Positions 6,798 to 15,255 of a stretch of DNA of 52,525 nt are shown here, piece by piece. The stretch comes from Beijerinckiaceae bacterium (GTDB taxonomy: Bacteria; Pseudomonadota; Alphaproteobacteria; Rhizobiales; Beijerinckiaceae): assembly GCA_947474545.1 (NCBI GenBank), contig CANJJI010000012.1, positions 1 to 52,525 of the forward strand, given 5' to 3'. The position numbers and the translations under genes are program-made. How positions within the stretch are numbered: position 1 is the first letter of the stretch; each line of letters opens with the position of its first letter. A model generated the notes under the pieces. That model was not told the origin of the DNA. It ran no database searches and was given only the letters and a program-made list of their open reading frames with translations.

Positions 6798-8798
6798 TCA
6801 GACAAGTTCCGCATCGCTCATGATTTCTACCAGAGAGGGTCCAGGAAACGCCAGAGCTTCCAGCATCGCCGAATCAAGATCCTTCGCCTGATTTACGCGG
6901 ATGCCCTTGCCGCCGCATAGGCGCGCGAAGGCCGAAAAGCTGGGATTTTGCAGCGAGGTCTGCCACACTGGCCAGGCGCCGGCTTTCTGCTCCTTGGAAA
7001 TTTTGCCAAGTTCCGAATTGTTGAGCAGAATATGCGTGATGTTCATGCCATATTTAACCGCCGTGGTGAATTCAGCCATATATTGGCCAAAGCCGCCGTC
7101 GCCACTCACGGAAATCACCTTCCTGCCTGAATATTCCGCGAAGTCGCGGGTAGCAGCCCATGCGCCCATGGCGGCGGGGAAAGCAAAGCCGATCGAGCCG
7201 AGATAGCCGGACATCAGGATGCGCTGCTCCGCGCATTCGAAATAACGGCCGAAAGAATAGGTGTTATTGCCGACGTCCACGGCAATGACCGCATCCGCCG
7301 GAGCGCACCGGGTCAGCGCCGCGAAAATCGCCGCCGAGGAAACGCCGCGGCCCTGATCATCCGCAGCCCGGGATTCCTTTTCACGGCGCCAATCATTCAC
7401 GCGCTGCCTAAGCTCCGGCGCCTGATCGACCCAGCTGCCATGCCCGGACAATTTTTCAAGCATGGCCCGAACGGTGACGCCAATTTCGCCCCAGACCGGC
7501 AGCGTAACCGGGTGGAATTTGCCTAGCGCCATGCGCTCGAAATCGACCTGAATGATCGATTTGGACGGCTCAATGCCAGTGTGATTGGCAAAGGAACTGC
7601 CAAACGCCAGCAGCAGATCAGCTTCGTTCATGAACCAGCTCGCCACCGGGGTGCCTGACCGGCCCAGAACGCCAGCGGCAAGCGGATGCCGGTCGCTGAT
7701 TTGTCCCTTCGCCTTAAAGGTTGTGAGCACCGGCACGCCCAGCCGCCCGGCTAGGGCAATAATGTCGTCCATCGCACTGCGCGCGCCATAACCGGCGACA
7801 ATCACGGGCCGTCGCGCTGCGGCAATCATGCTGCAGGCCTGCAGCAAAACGTCAGGTGGCGGCGCTATGTCCGTGCCAGCCATCCGGCCGCGCGGGCTCG
7901 AAGGCGTCTGCTTTCCCGCTGGCAAAGTCTGGACATCGTCGGGAAAGATAAGATGCGCAACGTCGCGCTCCACAATAGCCGTCTTGAGGGCGAGATTGAT
8001 CAGTTCGGTGTGATTGGATGTATGCAGGACGGTCTGGCTGAAGCGCGCCACAGGCGCAAAGGCCGACGCAAGATCGATTTCCTGAAACGCTCCTGGCCCG
8101 AAAACCTGCACATTGACCTGACCCGTCAGCGCCAGGACAGGTGCGCGATCGACCTTGGCGTCAAACAGTCCAGTCAAAAGATTTGTCGCGCCCGGACCCG
8201 CAATCGACAGGCAGGCGGCCGGACGGCCTGACAATTTGGCATAGCCAGAACAGGCGAAGGACGCCGCGCCCTCGTGGCGCACGCCGACAAAGCTCATCTC
8301 GCCCGCCGCCTCGCGCGCCCGCAGCGCTTCGGCCAGCCCAAGATTGGAATGGCCCACCATTCCGAAAACACGCGAGACGCCCCAGGCCGTCATGGTTTGC
8401 GCCATGACGTCGCTGACCGTGGGGACGCGCGGCTTTTCGGGCTCCAGGCCAACGTAGACACCGTCCTCGCGCACCTCGACCGGGTACATCTTTTGACCCG
8501 TATCCTCGTGGCCGCCTGGCGGTAGCCCAGTGAGCGGGTCGAAATCCCAACCATGCCATGGGCACCGGAGCCAGCACCGTCCTTCGGGGCCAGCTTCAAT
8601 AGAACCCTCTCCGAGAGGCCCGCCCTGATGGGGACAGCGGTTATCCATCGCAGCGTACTGGCCACTGAAATGGATCAGCGCTAATTGACGCCCGCCTGCG
8701 GTGACGCTTGTCACCCGCCCCTCCGGCAATACTCCTGTGGCGAGCACGCGACGCCAATCCATATCTGGCACTGGAACGATAGGTTCAATTGGTTTCAT
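6798..8798 (-). CDS. Rieske [2Fe-2S] domain fused to a thiamine-diphosphate-dependent enzyme
   Basis: A 666-residue fusion. Residues about 10-118 form a Rieske ferredoxin with C55-x-H57 and C79-x2-H82. The rest is a full acetolactate-synthase/pyruvate-oxidase/benzoylformate-decarboxylase-type ThDP enzyme. The catalytic Glu is E176 (VRHEGAAS), the middle domain spans about 300-440, and the ThDP-Mg site is G566-D-G running to N593-N594. Known ThDP enzymes of this fold decarboxylate or ligate 2-oxoacids; I know no standard member with an N-terminal Rieske domain. The cluster might carry electrons from an oxidative decarboxylation (inference). It is the first gene of the minus-strand set that ends in ligAB, and is divergent from the other Rieske fusion at 8947. 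Confidence 0.85.
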   Translation of the reverse strand: MKPIEPIVPVPDMDWRRVLATGVLPEGRVTSVTAGGRQLALIHFSGQYAAMDNRCPHQGGPLGEGSIEAGPEGRCWLRCPWHGWDFDPLTGLPPGGHEDTGQKMYPVEVREDGVYVGLEPEKPRVPTVSDVMAQTMTAWGVSRVFGMVGHSNLGLAEALRAREAAGEMSFVGVRHEGAASFACSGYAKLSGRPAACLSIAGPGATNLLTGLFDAKVDRAPVLALTGQVNVQVFGPGAFQEIDLASAFAPVARFSQTVLHTSNHTELINLALKTAIVERDVAHLIFPDDVQTLPAGKQTPSSPRGRMAGTDIAPPPDVLLQACSMIAAARRPVIVAGYGARSAMDDIIALAGRLGVPVLTTFKAKGQISDRHPLAAGVLGRSGTPVASWFMNEADLLLAFGSSFANHTGIEPSKSIIQVDFERMALGKFHPVTLPVWGEIGVTVRAMLEKLSGHGSWVDQAPELRQRVNDWRREKESRAADDQGRGVSSAAIFAALTRCAPADAVIAVDVGNNTYSFGRYFECAEQRILMSGYLGSIGFAFPAAMGAWAATRDFAEYSGRKVISVSGDGGFGQYMAEFTTAVKYGMNITHILLNNSELGKISKEQKAGAWPVWQTSLQNPSFSAFARLCGGKGIRVNQAKDLDSAMLEALAFPGPSLVEIMSDAELV

Positions 8799-8946
8799 TG
8801 TGTTTTTCCTAGGTCAGGCCGTTGCCGTTGCCGTCCTTCCCCCATGATAAGGGCACAACCCGGCAAGTAGAATGTATTCACTGAAAAGTTTATGTAACTT
8901 GTACATGCGATATGTTTGTAACAATGCGCCAACGGACAGGTTCAAA
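8799..8946. promoter_or_regulatory. Divergent regulatory region with two dyads
   Basis: This 148-base region separates two divergent Rieske-fusion genes. Two dyad-symmetric sites are visible: ATGTAACTTGTACAT at 8892-8906 (ATGTA/TACAT arms) and TTGTAACAA at 8916-8924 (TTGT/ACAA arms). They lie 22-55 bases upstream of the chosen start at 8947. Their spacing and symmetry resemble operators of small dimeric repressors such as GntR or MarR members, but no such regulator is in the window. No clear sigma-70 promoter was picked out. Confidence 0.4.
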
Positions 8947-10560
8947 ATGCACAAGATCGCCATTGCTGACTGGAACACGCTCGCTGATCGCAAGCCCGCC
9001 TATGCGCTGGCCGCCAATGTCGACCTTGTGGTGATCCGGTACGACGATCAAGTCTCCGTGCTCTATGGCCGCTGCCTGCATCGCGGCGCGCTTTTGTCGG
9101 ATGGCCATATAGACGGACACAATCTTATCTGCGGCGTACACGACTGGGATTACCGCTATGACACTGGCGTGAGCGAATACGCCAACAAGGAAGTGCTGCA
9201 CAAATTCTCCGGCTGGGTTGAGGGCGGAAAAGTCCTTGTCGACGAAGATGAAATCGCCGCCTGGGAGAAGAAATACCCGCAGCCCTACAGACGCGATGAC
9301 TATCTCGGGCTTTATGCCGAAACCCACGCCGATCCCGTCGAACCTCTGGTGCATCCGATCCAGTCCTATGCGCGCAATGGCCTGACGAAAACCGGCCACC
9401 ATGGCGCTGTCGCCGCCATGGGCGTGCCGCGCGGCGAATTACCCGAATGGAGCGATATCCAGTTTGTGACGGCGCAATTGCACAAGGCTCCATTACTTGA
9501 CGATCATCCCGTCGGCACGGATGTCGTAATTGGACCCAATGCGCAAAAGCCGCTGCGGTTGAAAATCCCGCTGTTTGTCTCCGACATGAGTTTCGGCTCC
9601 CTTTCGGCCTCCGCGAAGGTCGCGCTGGCGCGCGGCGCCGAGCTTTCCGGTACCGGCATTTGTTCGGGCGAGGGCGGCATGCTGGCTGCAGAGCAGGAGG
9701 CCAACAGCCGTTATTTCTATGAGCTGGCCTCGGCGCGATTTGGTTTTTCCTGGGACAAGGTGGAACGCGTACAGGCGTTTCACTTCAAGGGCGGACAGGG
9801 CGCCAAGACCGGCACAGGCGGCCATCTTCCGGGCCACAAGGTGTCGGCGGAAATCGCCGCCGTTCGCGGATTGAACCCGGGACAGGACGCCATTTCCCCT
9901 GCCCGCTTTCCGGACTGGACCGAGCCGCGCCACATGCGCGAATTCGCCCATGAAGTCCGCGCATGCACCGGCGGCATCCCCATCGGCTACAAGCTTTCGG
10001 CGCAACATATCGAAAAAGACATCGATGCGGCGCTCGAAGTCACATGCGACTACATCATTCTGGATGGCCGTGGGGGCGGTACGGGCGCCGCACCGCTGCT
10101 GTTCCGCGACAATATTTCCGTGCCGACCATCCCCGCACTGGCCCGCGCCAGACGCCATCTCGACCGTGCCGGGCGCAAGGACGTGACTCTCATCATTACA
10201 GGCGGCTTGCGCAGCGCAGAGGATTTCGCCAAGGCCATGGCCATGGGCGCGGATGCGGTGGCGGTCTCCAATTCAGCGCTGCAAGCCATCGGCTGCCTGG
10301 GCATGCGCGCCTGCCACACCAACAATTGCCCCGTGGGGATAGCCACGCAGAAGCCGGAGCTTGTTTCCCGGCTTGTGGTCGAAAAATCCGCGCGGCAATT
10401 GCATAATTTCTTCGAGGCAAGCGTGGAGCTGATGCAGGTTATGGCGCGCGCCTGCGGCCATTCGCATCTCAATCAGTTTAACGCAGATGATCTCGTGACC
10501 TGGAAATACGACATGCACCGCCTCAGCGGGGTGGCATATGCGGGAGTTGTGGGGGCGTAA
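8947..10560 (+). CDS. Rieske domain fused to a glutamate-synthase-type FMN domain
   Basis: A 537-residue fusion. The N-terminal Rieske domain has C43-x-H45 and C62-x2-H65. From about residue 130 it is a glutamate-synthase-like FMN barrel (PF01645 type), with SDMSFGSLSASAK, the KGGQGAKTGTGGHLPG block and DGRGGGTGA. Near the C-terminus C450-x5-C456-x4-C461 matches the 3Fe-4S cysteines of glutamate synthase large subunits. Stand-alone proteins with this domain are thought to be FMN oxidoreductases, and some make glutamate or N-methylglutamate with partners. The Rieske domain is an added electron entry point. The longest frame reaches 8872, but the ATG at 8947 has a GGACAGG six bases upstream and begins the Rieske fold. 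Its substrate is unknown. Confidence 0.85.
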   Translation: MHKIAIADWNTLADRKPAYALAANVDLVVIRYDDQVSVLYGRCLHRGALLSDGHIDGHNLICGVHDWDYRYDTGVSEYANKEVLHKFSGWVEGGKVLVDEDEIAAWEKKYPQPYRRDDYLGLYAETHADPVEPLVHPIQSYARNGLTKTGHHGAVAAMGVPRGELPEWSDIQFVTAQLHKAPLLDDHPVGTDVVIGPNAQKPLRLKIPLFVSDMSFGSLSASAKVALARGAELSGTGICSGEGGMLAAEQEANSRYFYELASARFGFSWDKVERVQAFHFKGGQGAKTGTGGHLPGHKVSAEIAAVRGLNPGQDAISPARFPDWTEPRHMREFAHEVRACTGGIPIGYKLSAQHIEKDIDAALEVTCDYIILDGRGGGTGAAPLLFRDNISVPTIPALARARRHLDRAGRKDVTLIITGGLRSAEDFAKAMAMGADAVAVSNSALQAIGCLGMRACHTNNCPVGIATQKPELVSRLVVEKSARQLHNFFEASVELMQVMARACGHSHLNQFNADDLVTWKYDMHRLSGVAYAGVVGA

Positions 10561-10562
10561 CG

Positions 10563-10662
10563 CCGTTATGACATCCAGGAAAATCGCGAAGCGATTTATC
10601 CGGGACCGCCAGAAAATTATAACCTTGAGGTCCCGGATCGCCCTCGGCGTCCGGGATAACGG
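10563..10662. repeat. Nested palindromic intergenic repeat, possible bidirectional terminator
   Basis: Three nested perfect inverted repeats lie between convergent genes: CCGTTAT 10563-10569 with ATAACGG 10656-10662; AAATCGC-GAA-GCGATTT at 10581-10597; and ATCCGGGACC 10598-10607 with its complement 10629-10638. This resembles the GTCCGGGAT-type palindromic repeats I associate with Rhizobiales intergenic DNA. Its placement between two 3' ends suggests it also stops transcription from both sides. Confidence 0.5.
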
Positions 10663-10666
10663 TAGC

Positions 10667-11494
10667 TCACAGGGGCGCAAAAATCGCTAATATCCGCGCT
10701 TCCATGCTTTCGCGCGGCGGAGCGTCAGGTCGCGACGTTGGATCCTCGAACGCCGCATGGGCCGTAAATCGCGCGACGTCCTTGTGGGAATCGTAGCATT
10801 TGAAAACCAATGCTTCATCGCGCGTCATTTCCGGCACGTAATACCAGCGTTGCGCGGGATTATACGCGATGTGATAGATCTCACCGACCCGGTTGGGAAA
10901 GCGCCGCTCGGCGGCGATAAAATCCTTCGGCGACATGCTCCGGGCGTCGCAGAGAGCCAGGGGATCGCGCAGGATGGGGCCGCGAATGGCGCGCCAGACC
11001 TGGACAACCTGCAGGCGATGTTTCAACAATTCTTCTGCCTCGTCCGGCACAAGATCGCGCAGGCGCTGCGGGCCGGACCAGTCGGTGTAGTCATTGTGCA
11101 CAGTGCGCACCGGGCCTCTGATCTTGTGCGCTTCGCGCATCTCCTCATCGCCGGCCCGGCGAGTATGGTCGAATACGATGGTTCGCGTGCAACCGGTTTC
11201 GGCTTTCACCAGAGCGTCCAGCTCAGCATAATAGACGCTGCGAACCTCATCTTCATCATAGAAATCGCGGACTTTTGTTTCATGGCGCGCCAGACGGAAA
11301 CCTTCGCGATCCAGCGTGAAGGAGCCTGCAAGGCCGCGGGAAGCGCGGATCGGAGTCAACCGGTCCTCGTAAGCGCCAAGGTAGGTGTGAACAGTGCTTC
11401 CTTCTCCATAGGTCTGCGAAACAGGTTTCACGCCATTGTCGATGGCGAAGGAGAGGCTGGCTTCAACGATCCCGGGTTCTGCAAGAGTGCTCAT
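10667..11494 (-). CDS. CmcJ/NvfI-family non-haem iron oxygenase
   Basis: A 275-residue protein with the pattern of the CmcJ/NvfI family (related to the 7-alpha-cephem-methoxylase P8 subunit and fungal 2-oxoglutarate-dependent oxygenases). Key features are HNDYTDWSG with H133-x-D135 as the likely first two metal ligands, and the C-terminal YDSHKDVARFTAH block with H237 (or H246) as the third. Members hydroxylate, methoxylate or rearrange varied substrates. The start has GGAG seven bases upstream. It is convergent with the Rieske-FMN gene and divergent from iorA. Bacterial members are mostly uncharacterised, so only the fold-level assignment is firm. Confidence 0.8.
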   Translation of the reverse strand: MSTLAEPGIVEASLSFAIDNGVKPVSQTYGEGSTVHTYLGAYEDRLTPIRASRGLAGSFTLDREGFRLARHETKVRDFYDEDEVRSVYYAELDALVKAETGCTRTIVFDHTRRAGDEEMREAHKIRGPVRTVHNDYTDWSGPQRLRDLVPDEAEELLKHRLQVVQVWRAIRGPILRDPLALCDARSMSPKDFIAAERRFPNRVGEIYHIAYNPAQRWYYVPEMTRDEALVFKCYDSHKDVARFTAHAAFEDPTSRPDAPPRESMEARILAIFAPL

Positions 11495-11621
11495 TGGGGG
11501 GCTCCGCGCTGGTGGGCAGCATCATAAGCAGGAAAATCCGCCGAGCACAGAGGGCGGTTCAAGATTGACCTGCGCGGACTGACGGGCGAAAGTTGCGCCA
11601 GGTTATCAGCGGGGAAATATC

Positions 11622-13760
11622 GTGGAAGTCTCTTTCACCAACGAAATCAAATCACTCAAGCTCGGCGAAGGCGAAACCTTTCACGGCGAGGGCATTCTGG
11701 CCGTGACCAAGGCGCTGCTGCAATCGGGCGTCACCTATGTGGGGGGCTATCAGGGTGCGCCCGTCTCACATCTGCTTGACGTCATGGTTCAGGCCAAGGA
11801 CCTCATGGGAGAGCTTGGCGTACATGTGGAGCCCTGCACAAATGAGGCTTCCGCCGCAGCCATGCTCGGCGCGTCGATTATGTATCCAGTGCGTGGCACC
11901 GTGACTTGGAAAAGCATCGTCGGCACGAATGTCGCGTCGGATGCATTGTCGAATCTGTCATCCCCCGGCGTGATGGGCGGCGCATTGATCGTGGTCGGAG
12001 AAGATTATGGCGAGGGGGCCAGCGTTATTCAGGAGCGCACCCACGCGTTTGCGATGAAATCAGCAATGTGGCTGGTGGACCCACGCCCCAATCTTCCGAC
12101 AATCGTCAACATGGTCGAAAAAAGCTTTGAACTATCTGAAGCTTCCAATTCTCCCGTCATCATGGAATTGCGCATACGCGCCTGCCATGTGCGCGGTTCC
12201 TTCAAGACCAAGAAGAACATTGCGCCGCGTATTTCAGCACGGGAATTGCAGCAGGAGCCCGCCGCTTTCATTTATGAAAAGCTGGCCCATCCACCGGTTA
12301 CCTATCGCCATGAAAAGCTGAAATATGAAGTGCGTATGCCAGCCGCGCGCAAGTTCATCGTCGATAACAAGCTCAACGAGCTTTTCGACGGCAAGCATGG
12401 CGATGTCGGCATAATCGTTCAAGGCGGCATCTACAATGGCCTGATCCGCGCGCTGCAGGAGCTCGGCCTCGCTGACGCCTATGGGCGCACGGATATCCCC
12501 ATTCTTGCGTTGAATGTCGTCTATCCGCTTGTGCCCGATGAGATCGTTCAGTTCGCGGCGGGCCGCAAGGCGGTGGTGATCGTCGAAGAGGGCCAGCCGG
12601 AATTCATCGAACACGAGATCAATTCAATCCTGCGCCGCGCCGATGTGAATACAGCCCTGCACGGCAAGGGTGTTTTTCAAATGGCGGGTGAATATACATC
12701 CGAAGTCATTCTCGCAGGTCTCGCCAAGGTGCTGGCGCAATATATTCCCGCCATCGATATTTCTGGCGCCGGCGCCTTTGCGCAGGAGGCAGCGGAATTG
12801 CGCGCCAGGGCAACGCAATTGCTGCAGATTCCGCTGCCGCCGCGCCCGCCCAATTTCTGTATTGGGTGTCCGGAACGTCCCGTATTTGCTGCGCTTAAAC
12901 TGGCGCAGCAGGACATTGGCAAGGTCCATATCTCGACTGATATCGGCTGCCATGCACTTGCAACCTATGAACCCTTTGGGTTTGGAAACTCCATTCTCGG
13001 CTATGGCATGAGTCTGGCGTCCGGCGCTGGCGTTGCGGGCTTTTCCGCAAAACGTCCCGTCGCCATCATGGGCGATGGCGGGTTCTGGCATAATGGACTC
13101 TTGTCAGGCGTAACTTCGGCCATGCTGAACGACAGAGATCGCGTGCTTGTCATCATGAAGAATGGCTATACATCGGCCACCGGAACACAAGACCTCGTGT
13201 CGTCGCCAGAATCATCCAGCAAACAGATTGCTGAAGGGTCCAGCGCCACCGGCACTGAAATGACCATTGAAAACACTCTGCGCGGACTTGGTGTGAAATG
13301 GTTGCGCACTGTCCATAATTATCGCGTCAGCGATATGCGTGAAACCTTGAAGGATGCGATTACGACCAAGACAGGCGGACTGAAGGTGATTGTGGCGGAA
13401 GGCGAGTGCCAGCTCGAACGCCAGCGCCGTGTGAAGCCCATGCGCGCCAAAGCGATTGCCGAAGGCAGGCGCGTGGTCCGCACGCGTTACGGTGTGGATG
13501 AGGATACATGCACGGGCGATCATTCCTGCATACGGCTGTCCGGCTGCCCTACTTTGACGGTGAAACCAGCCACTGATCCATTGAAGACTGATCCCGTGGC
13601 GCATGTGACCAATGGTTGCGTCGGCTGCGGCTTGTGCGGCGAAAATGCCCATGCCGCAACGCTTTGTCCTTCATTCTTCCGCGCCGATATTATTTCAAAT
13701 CCCGGCCCGGTTGATCGCGCGATGGCGAAACTGCGCGGCGCTGTCACGGGAGCAGCATGA
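11622..13760 (+). CDS. iorA: Indolepyruvate:ferredoxin oxidoreductase-type alpha subunit
   Basis: A 712-residue 2-oxoacid:ferredoxin oxidoreductase subunit. The N-terminal pyrimidine-binding half has GYQGAPVSH and the EPCTNEASAAAM block. The ThDP-binding half has C-I-G-C-P (about residue 413) and G484-D-G running to the NG of MKNGYTSATG. The C-terminus is a ferredoxin-like region (about 625-690) with two Cys clusters, including GCVGCGLCG. Such enzymes convert aryl-pyruvates and CoA to aryl-acetyl-CoA with reduced ferredoxin. The start is a GTG with GCGGGGA upstream. The next gene starts one base after its stop. The true 2-oxoacid substrate is not fixed; arylpyruvates are favoured by family. 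Confidence 0.85.
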   Translation: MEVSFTNEIKSLKLGEGETFHGEGILAVTKALLQSGVTYVGGYQGAPVSHLLDVMVQAKDLMGELGVHVEPCTNEASAAAMLGASIMYPVRGTVTWKSIVGTNVASDALSNLSSPGVMGGALIVVGEDYGEGASVIQERTHAFAMKSAMWLVDPRPNLPTIVNMVEKSFELSEASNSPVIMELRIRACHVRGSFKTKKNIAPRISARELQQEPAAFIYEKLAHPPVTYRHEKLKYEVRMPAARKFIVDNKLNELFDGKHGDVGIIVQGGIYNGLIRALQELGLADAYGRTDIPILALNVVYPLVPDEIVQFAAGRKAVVIVEEGQPEFIEHEINSILRRADVNTALHGKGVFQMAGEYTSEVILAGLAKVLAQYIPAIDISGAGAFAQEAAELRARATQLLQIPLPPRPPNFCIGCPERPVFAALKLAQQDIGKVHISTDIGCHALATYEPFGFGNSILGYGMSLASGAGVAGFSAKRPVAIMGDGGFWHNGLLSGVTSAMLNDRDRVLVIMKNGYTSATGTQDLVSSPESSSKQIAEGSSATGTEMTIENTLRGLGVKWLRTVHNYRVSDMRETLKDAITTKTGGLKVIVAEGECQLERQRRVKPMRAKAIAEGRRVVRTRYGVDEDTCTGDHSCIRLSGCPTLTVKPATDPLKTDPVAHVTNGCVGCGLCGENAHAATLCPSFFRADIISNPGPVDRAMAKLRGAVTGAA

Positions 13761-13761
13761 T

Positions 13762-15255
13762 ATGGCCGCCGTGAAACCCCGAACAATTTTGATCTGCGCG
13801 CTTGGTGGCGAAGGTGGCGGCGTATTGTCGGAATGGATCACTGAATGTGCTGCGCGCGTGGGCCTTCCTGCACAGGCGACATCCGTGCCAGGTGTTGCGC
13901 AGCGCACCGGCGCTACAAGCTATTATATAGAACTGTTGCCCGAGCCTGCGCCCGAAGGGCTTGAACCCATCTTCGCCCTGGTGCCTGCGGCCGGGCGCGT
14001 CGATGTGCTTGCATCCAGCGAGTTGCTTGAGACTGCGCGTATCCTCGAACGGGGGTTTGTTTCACCGGATCGTACTGTTCTTATCTCGTCCTCCAGCCGT
14101 GTCTACACGACGATGGAAAAGATGCAGATGGGAGACGGTCGTTTCGATGACAACCGCATCCATGATGCAGCGCGGGGCATGTCGAAAACCTATCACACGC
14201 TAGACCTGGAACAGCTCGCCAGCGAAAATGGCACAGTCATCAGCGCAACCATGTTCGGCGCACTTGCAGGCGCGGGCGCTTTTCCCTGGCCGCGTAAGAT
14301 CTGCGAAGAAATTATTCGCCAGAGCAAGCGGGGCGCGGCGGCAAGTTTGAAGGGATTTAACGCGGCCTTTGCTAGAGTGGCTGGTACGGCGACGCCAGAA
14401 CCTGCTGCGGCAGAGGCGAAACTGCCTGCTGCAATTCCATCCGATTTTTCCGCCCTGCCCGCCTCCTCGCAGGAAATCATCGCGCATGGAATTGCGCGGG
14501 TTCAGGATTTTCAGGATAGGGAATACGCCGATCTTTATGCCGCACGCCTGCGCAAGCTGGTGAAAGCAACTGGTGATGTGAGCGATCCCCGCATGTCCCA
14601 CGCTCTGGAGGAAGGCGCGCGGCGGCTGGCGCTCTGGATGGCTTATGAGGACATACCCCGTGTCGCCGAACTCAAGACGAGACCAGCCCGTTTCGAGCGC
14701 ATACGAGCCGAGTCCGAAATGCAGCCGGATCAGATTTTAAAAGTCACAGAATATCTGAAACCGGGCGCGGAAGAGTTGGCGGATATGTTGCCTGTAAATA
14801 TCGGAGCAAGAATCATGCAGCGCCTTGAACAGGGCAAGAGCCTGCCACTGATGGGGCGCGGCATGCATCTTTCGACGACGAGTATTTCTGGTTTTCTGAT
14901 GTTGAAACTGCTGGCGTCACTACGGAAAATTCGCCGTAAGTCCCTGCGCTACGGCGTGGAACAAAAGAAAATCGAGACATGGCTCGACGCCATGCAATCG
15001 GCGCTGCAGCGTTCGCCTGAATTTGCCGGCGCTCTGGCGGAATTGCCGCGCCTGCTCAAGGGCTATGGCGAAACGCATCTGCGCGGCAAGACTAATTATG
15101 CCGCTGTGTTTGATGGGATTGTAACGCCTGCGATGAAATCAGGACGCGAAGCTACGGAAGCCTCTCGGTTGCGCCGCGCCATATCGGCGGCGCTTGCTGA
15201 TCCGGAGTCTGCGGCTTTAGGGAAGCTGCTGATGGAGAAGACTGTCGCTGTTTAG
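13762..15255 (+). CDS. iorB: Indolepyruvate oxidoreductase-type beta subunit with C-terminal extension
   Basis: A 497-residue partner of iorA. Residues about 5-195 are the 2-oxoacid oxidoreductase gamma domain, with GGEGGGVLSEW and SVPGVAQRTGATSYYIE. The remainder (about 215-495) is the long helical extension found in many alphaproteobacterial homologues (DUF6537 type). The frame extends upstream to 13612 inside iorA, but the ATG at 13762 follows the iorA stop by one base and has GGGAG ten bases before it. Its stop overlaps the convergent dppF-like stop by four bases. It works with IorA in 2-oxoacid decarboxylation and ferredoxin reduction. Confidence 0.82.
   Translation: MAAVKPRTILICALGGEGGGVLSEWITECAARVGLPAQATSVPGVAQRTGATSYYIELLPEPAPEGLEPIFALVPAAGRVDVLASSELLETARILERGFVSPDRTVLISSSSRVYTTMEKMQMGDGRFDDNRIHDAARGMSKTYHTLDLEQLASENGTVISATMFGALAGAGAFPWPRKICEEIIRQSKRGAAASLKGFNAAFARVAGTATPEPAAAEAKLPAAIPSDFSALPASSQEIIAHGIARVQDFQDREYADLYAARLRKLVKATGDVSDPRMSHALEEGARRLALWMAYEDIPRVAELKTRPARFERIRAESEMQPDQILKVTEYLKPGAEELADMLPVNIGARIMQRLEQGKSLPLMGRGMHLSTTSISGFLMLKLLASLRKIRRKSLRYGVEQKKIETWLDAMQSALQRSPEFAGALAELPRLLKGYGETHLRGKTNYAAVFDGIVTPAMKSGREATEASRLRRAISAALADPESAALGKLLMEKTVAV

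Noticed and set aside
9493-10158. 221-residue open frame on the minus strand
   Set aside because: Lies entirely within the Rieske-FMN gene and shows no family pattern.
10757-11527. 256-residue open frame on the plus strand
   Set aside because: Antisense to the CmcJ/NvfI-like gene, with no recognisable motif.
15252-15255. Overlapping stops of iorB and the dppF-like gene
   Set aside because: A four-base overlap of convergent stop codons (TAG and TAA) is compact, but common, and needs no special explanation.
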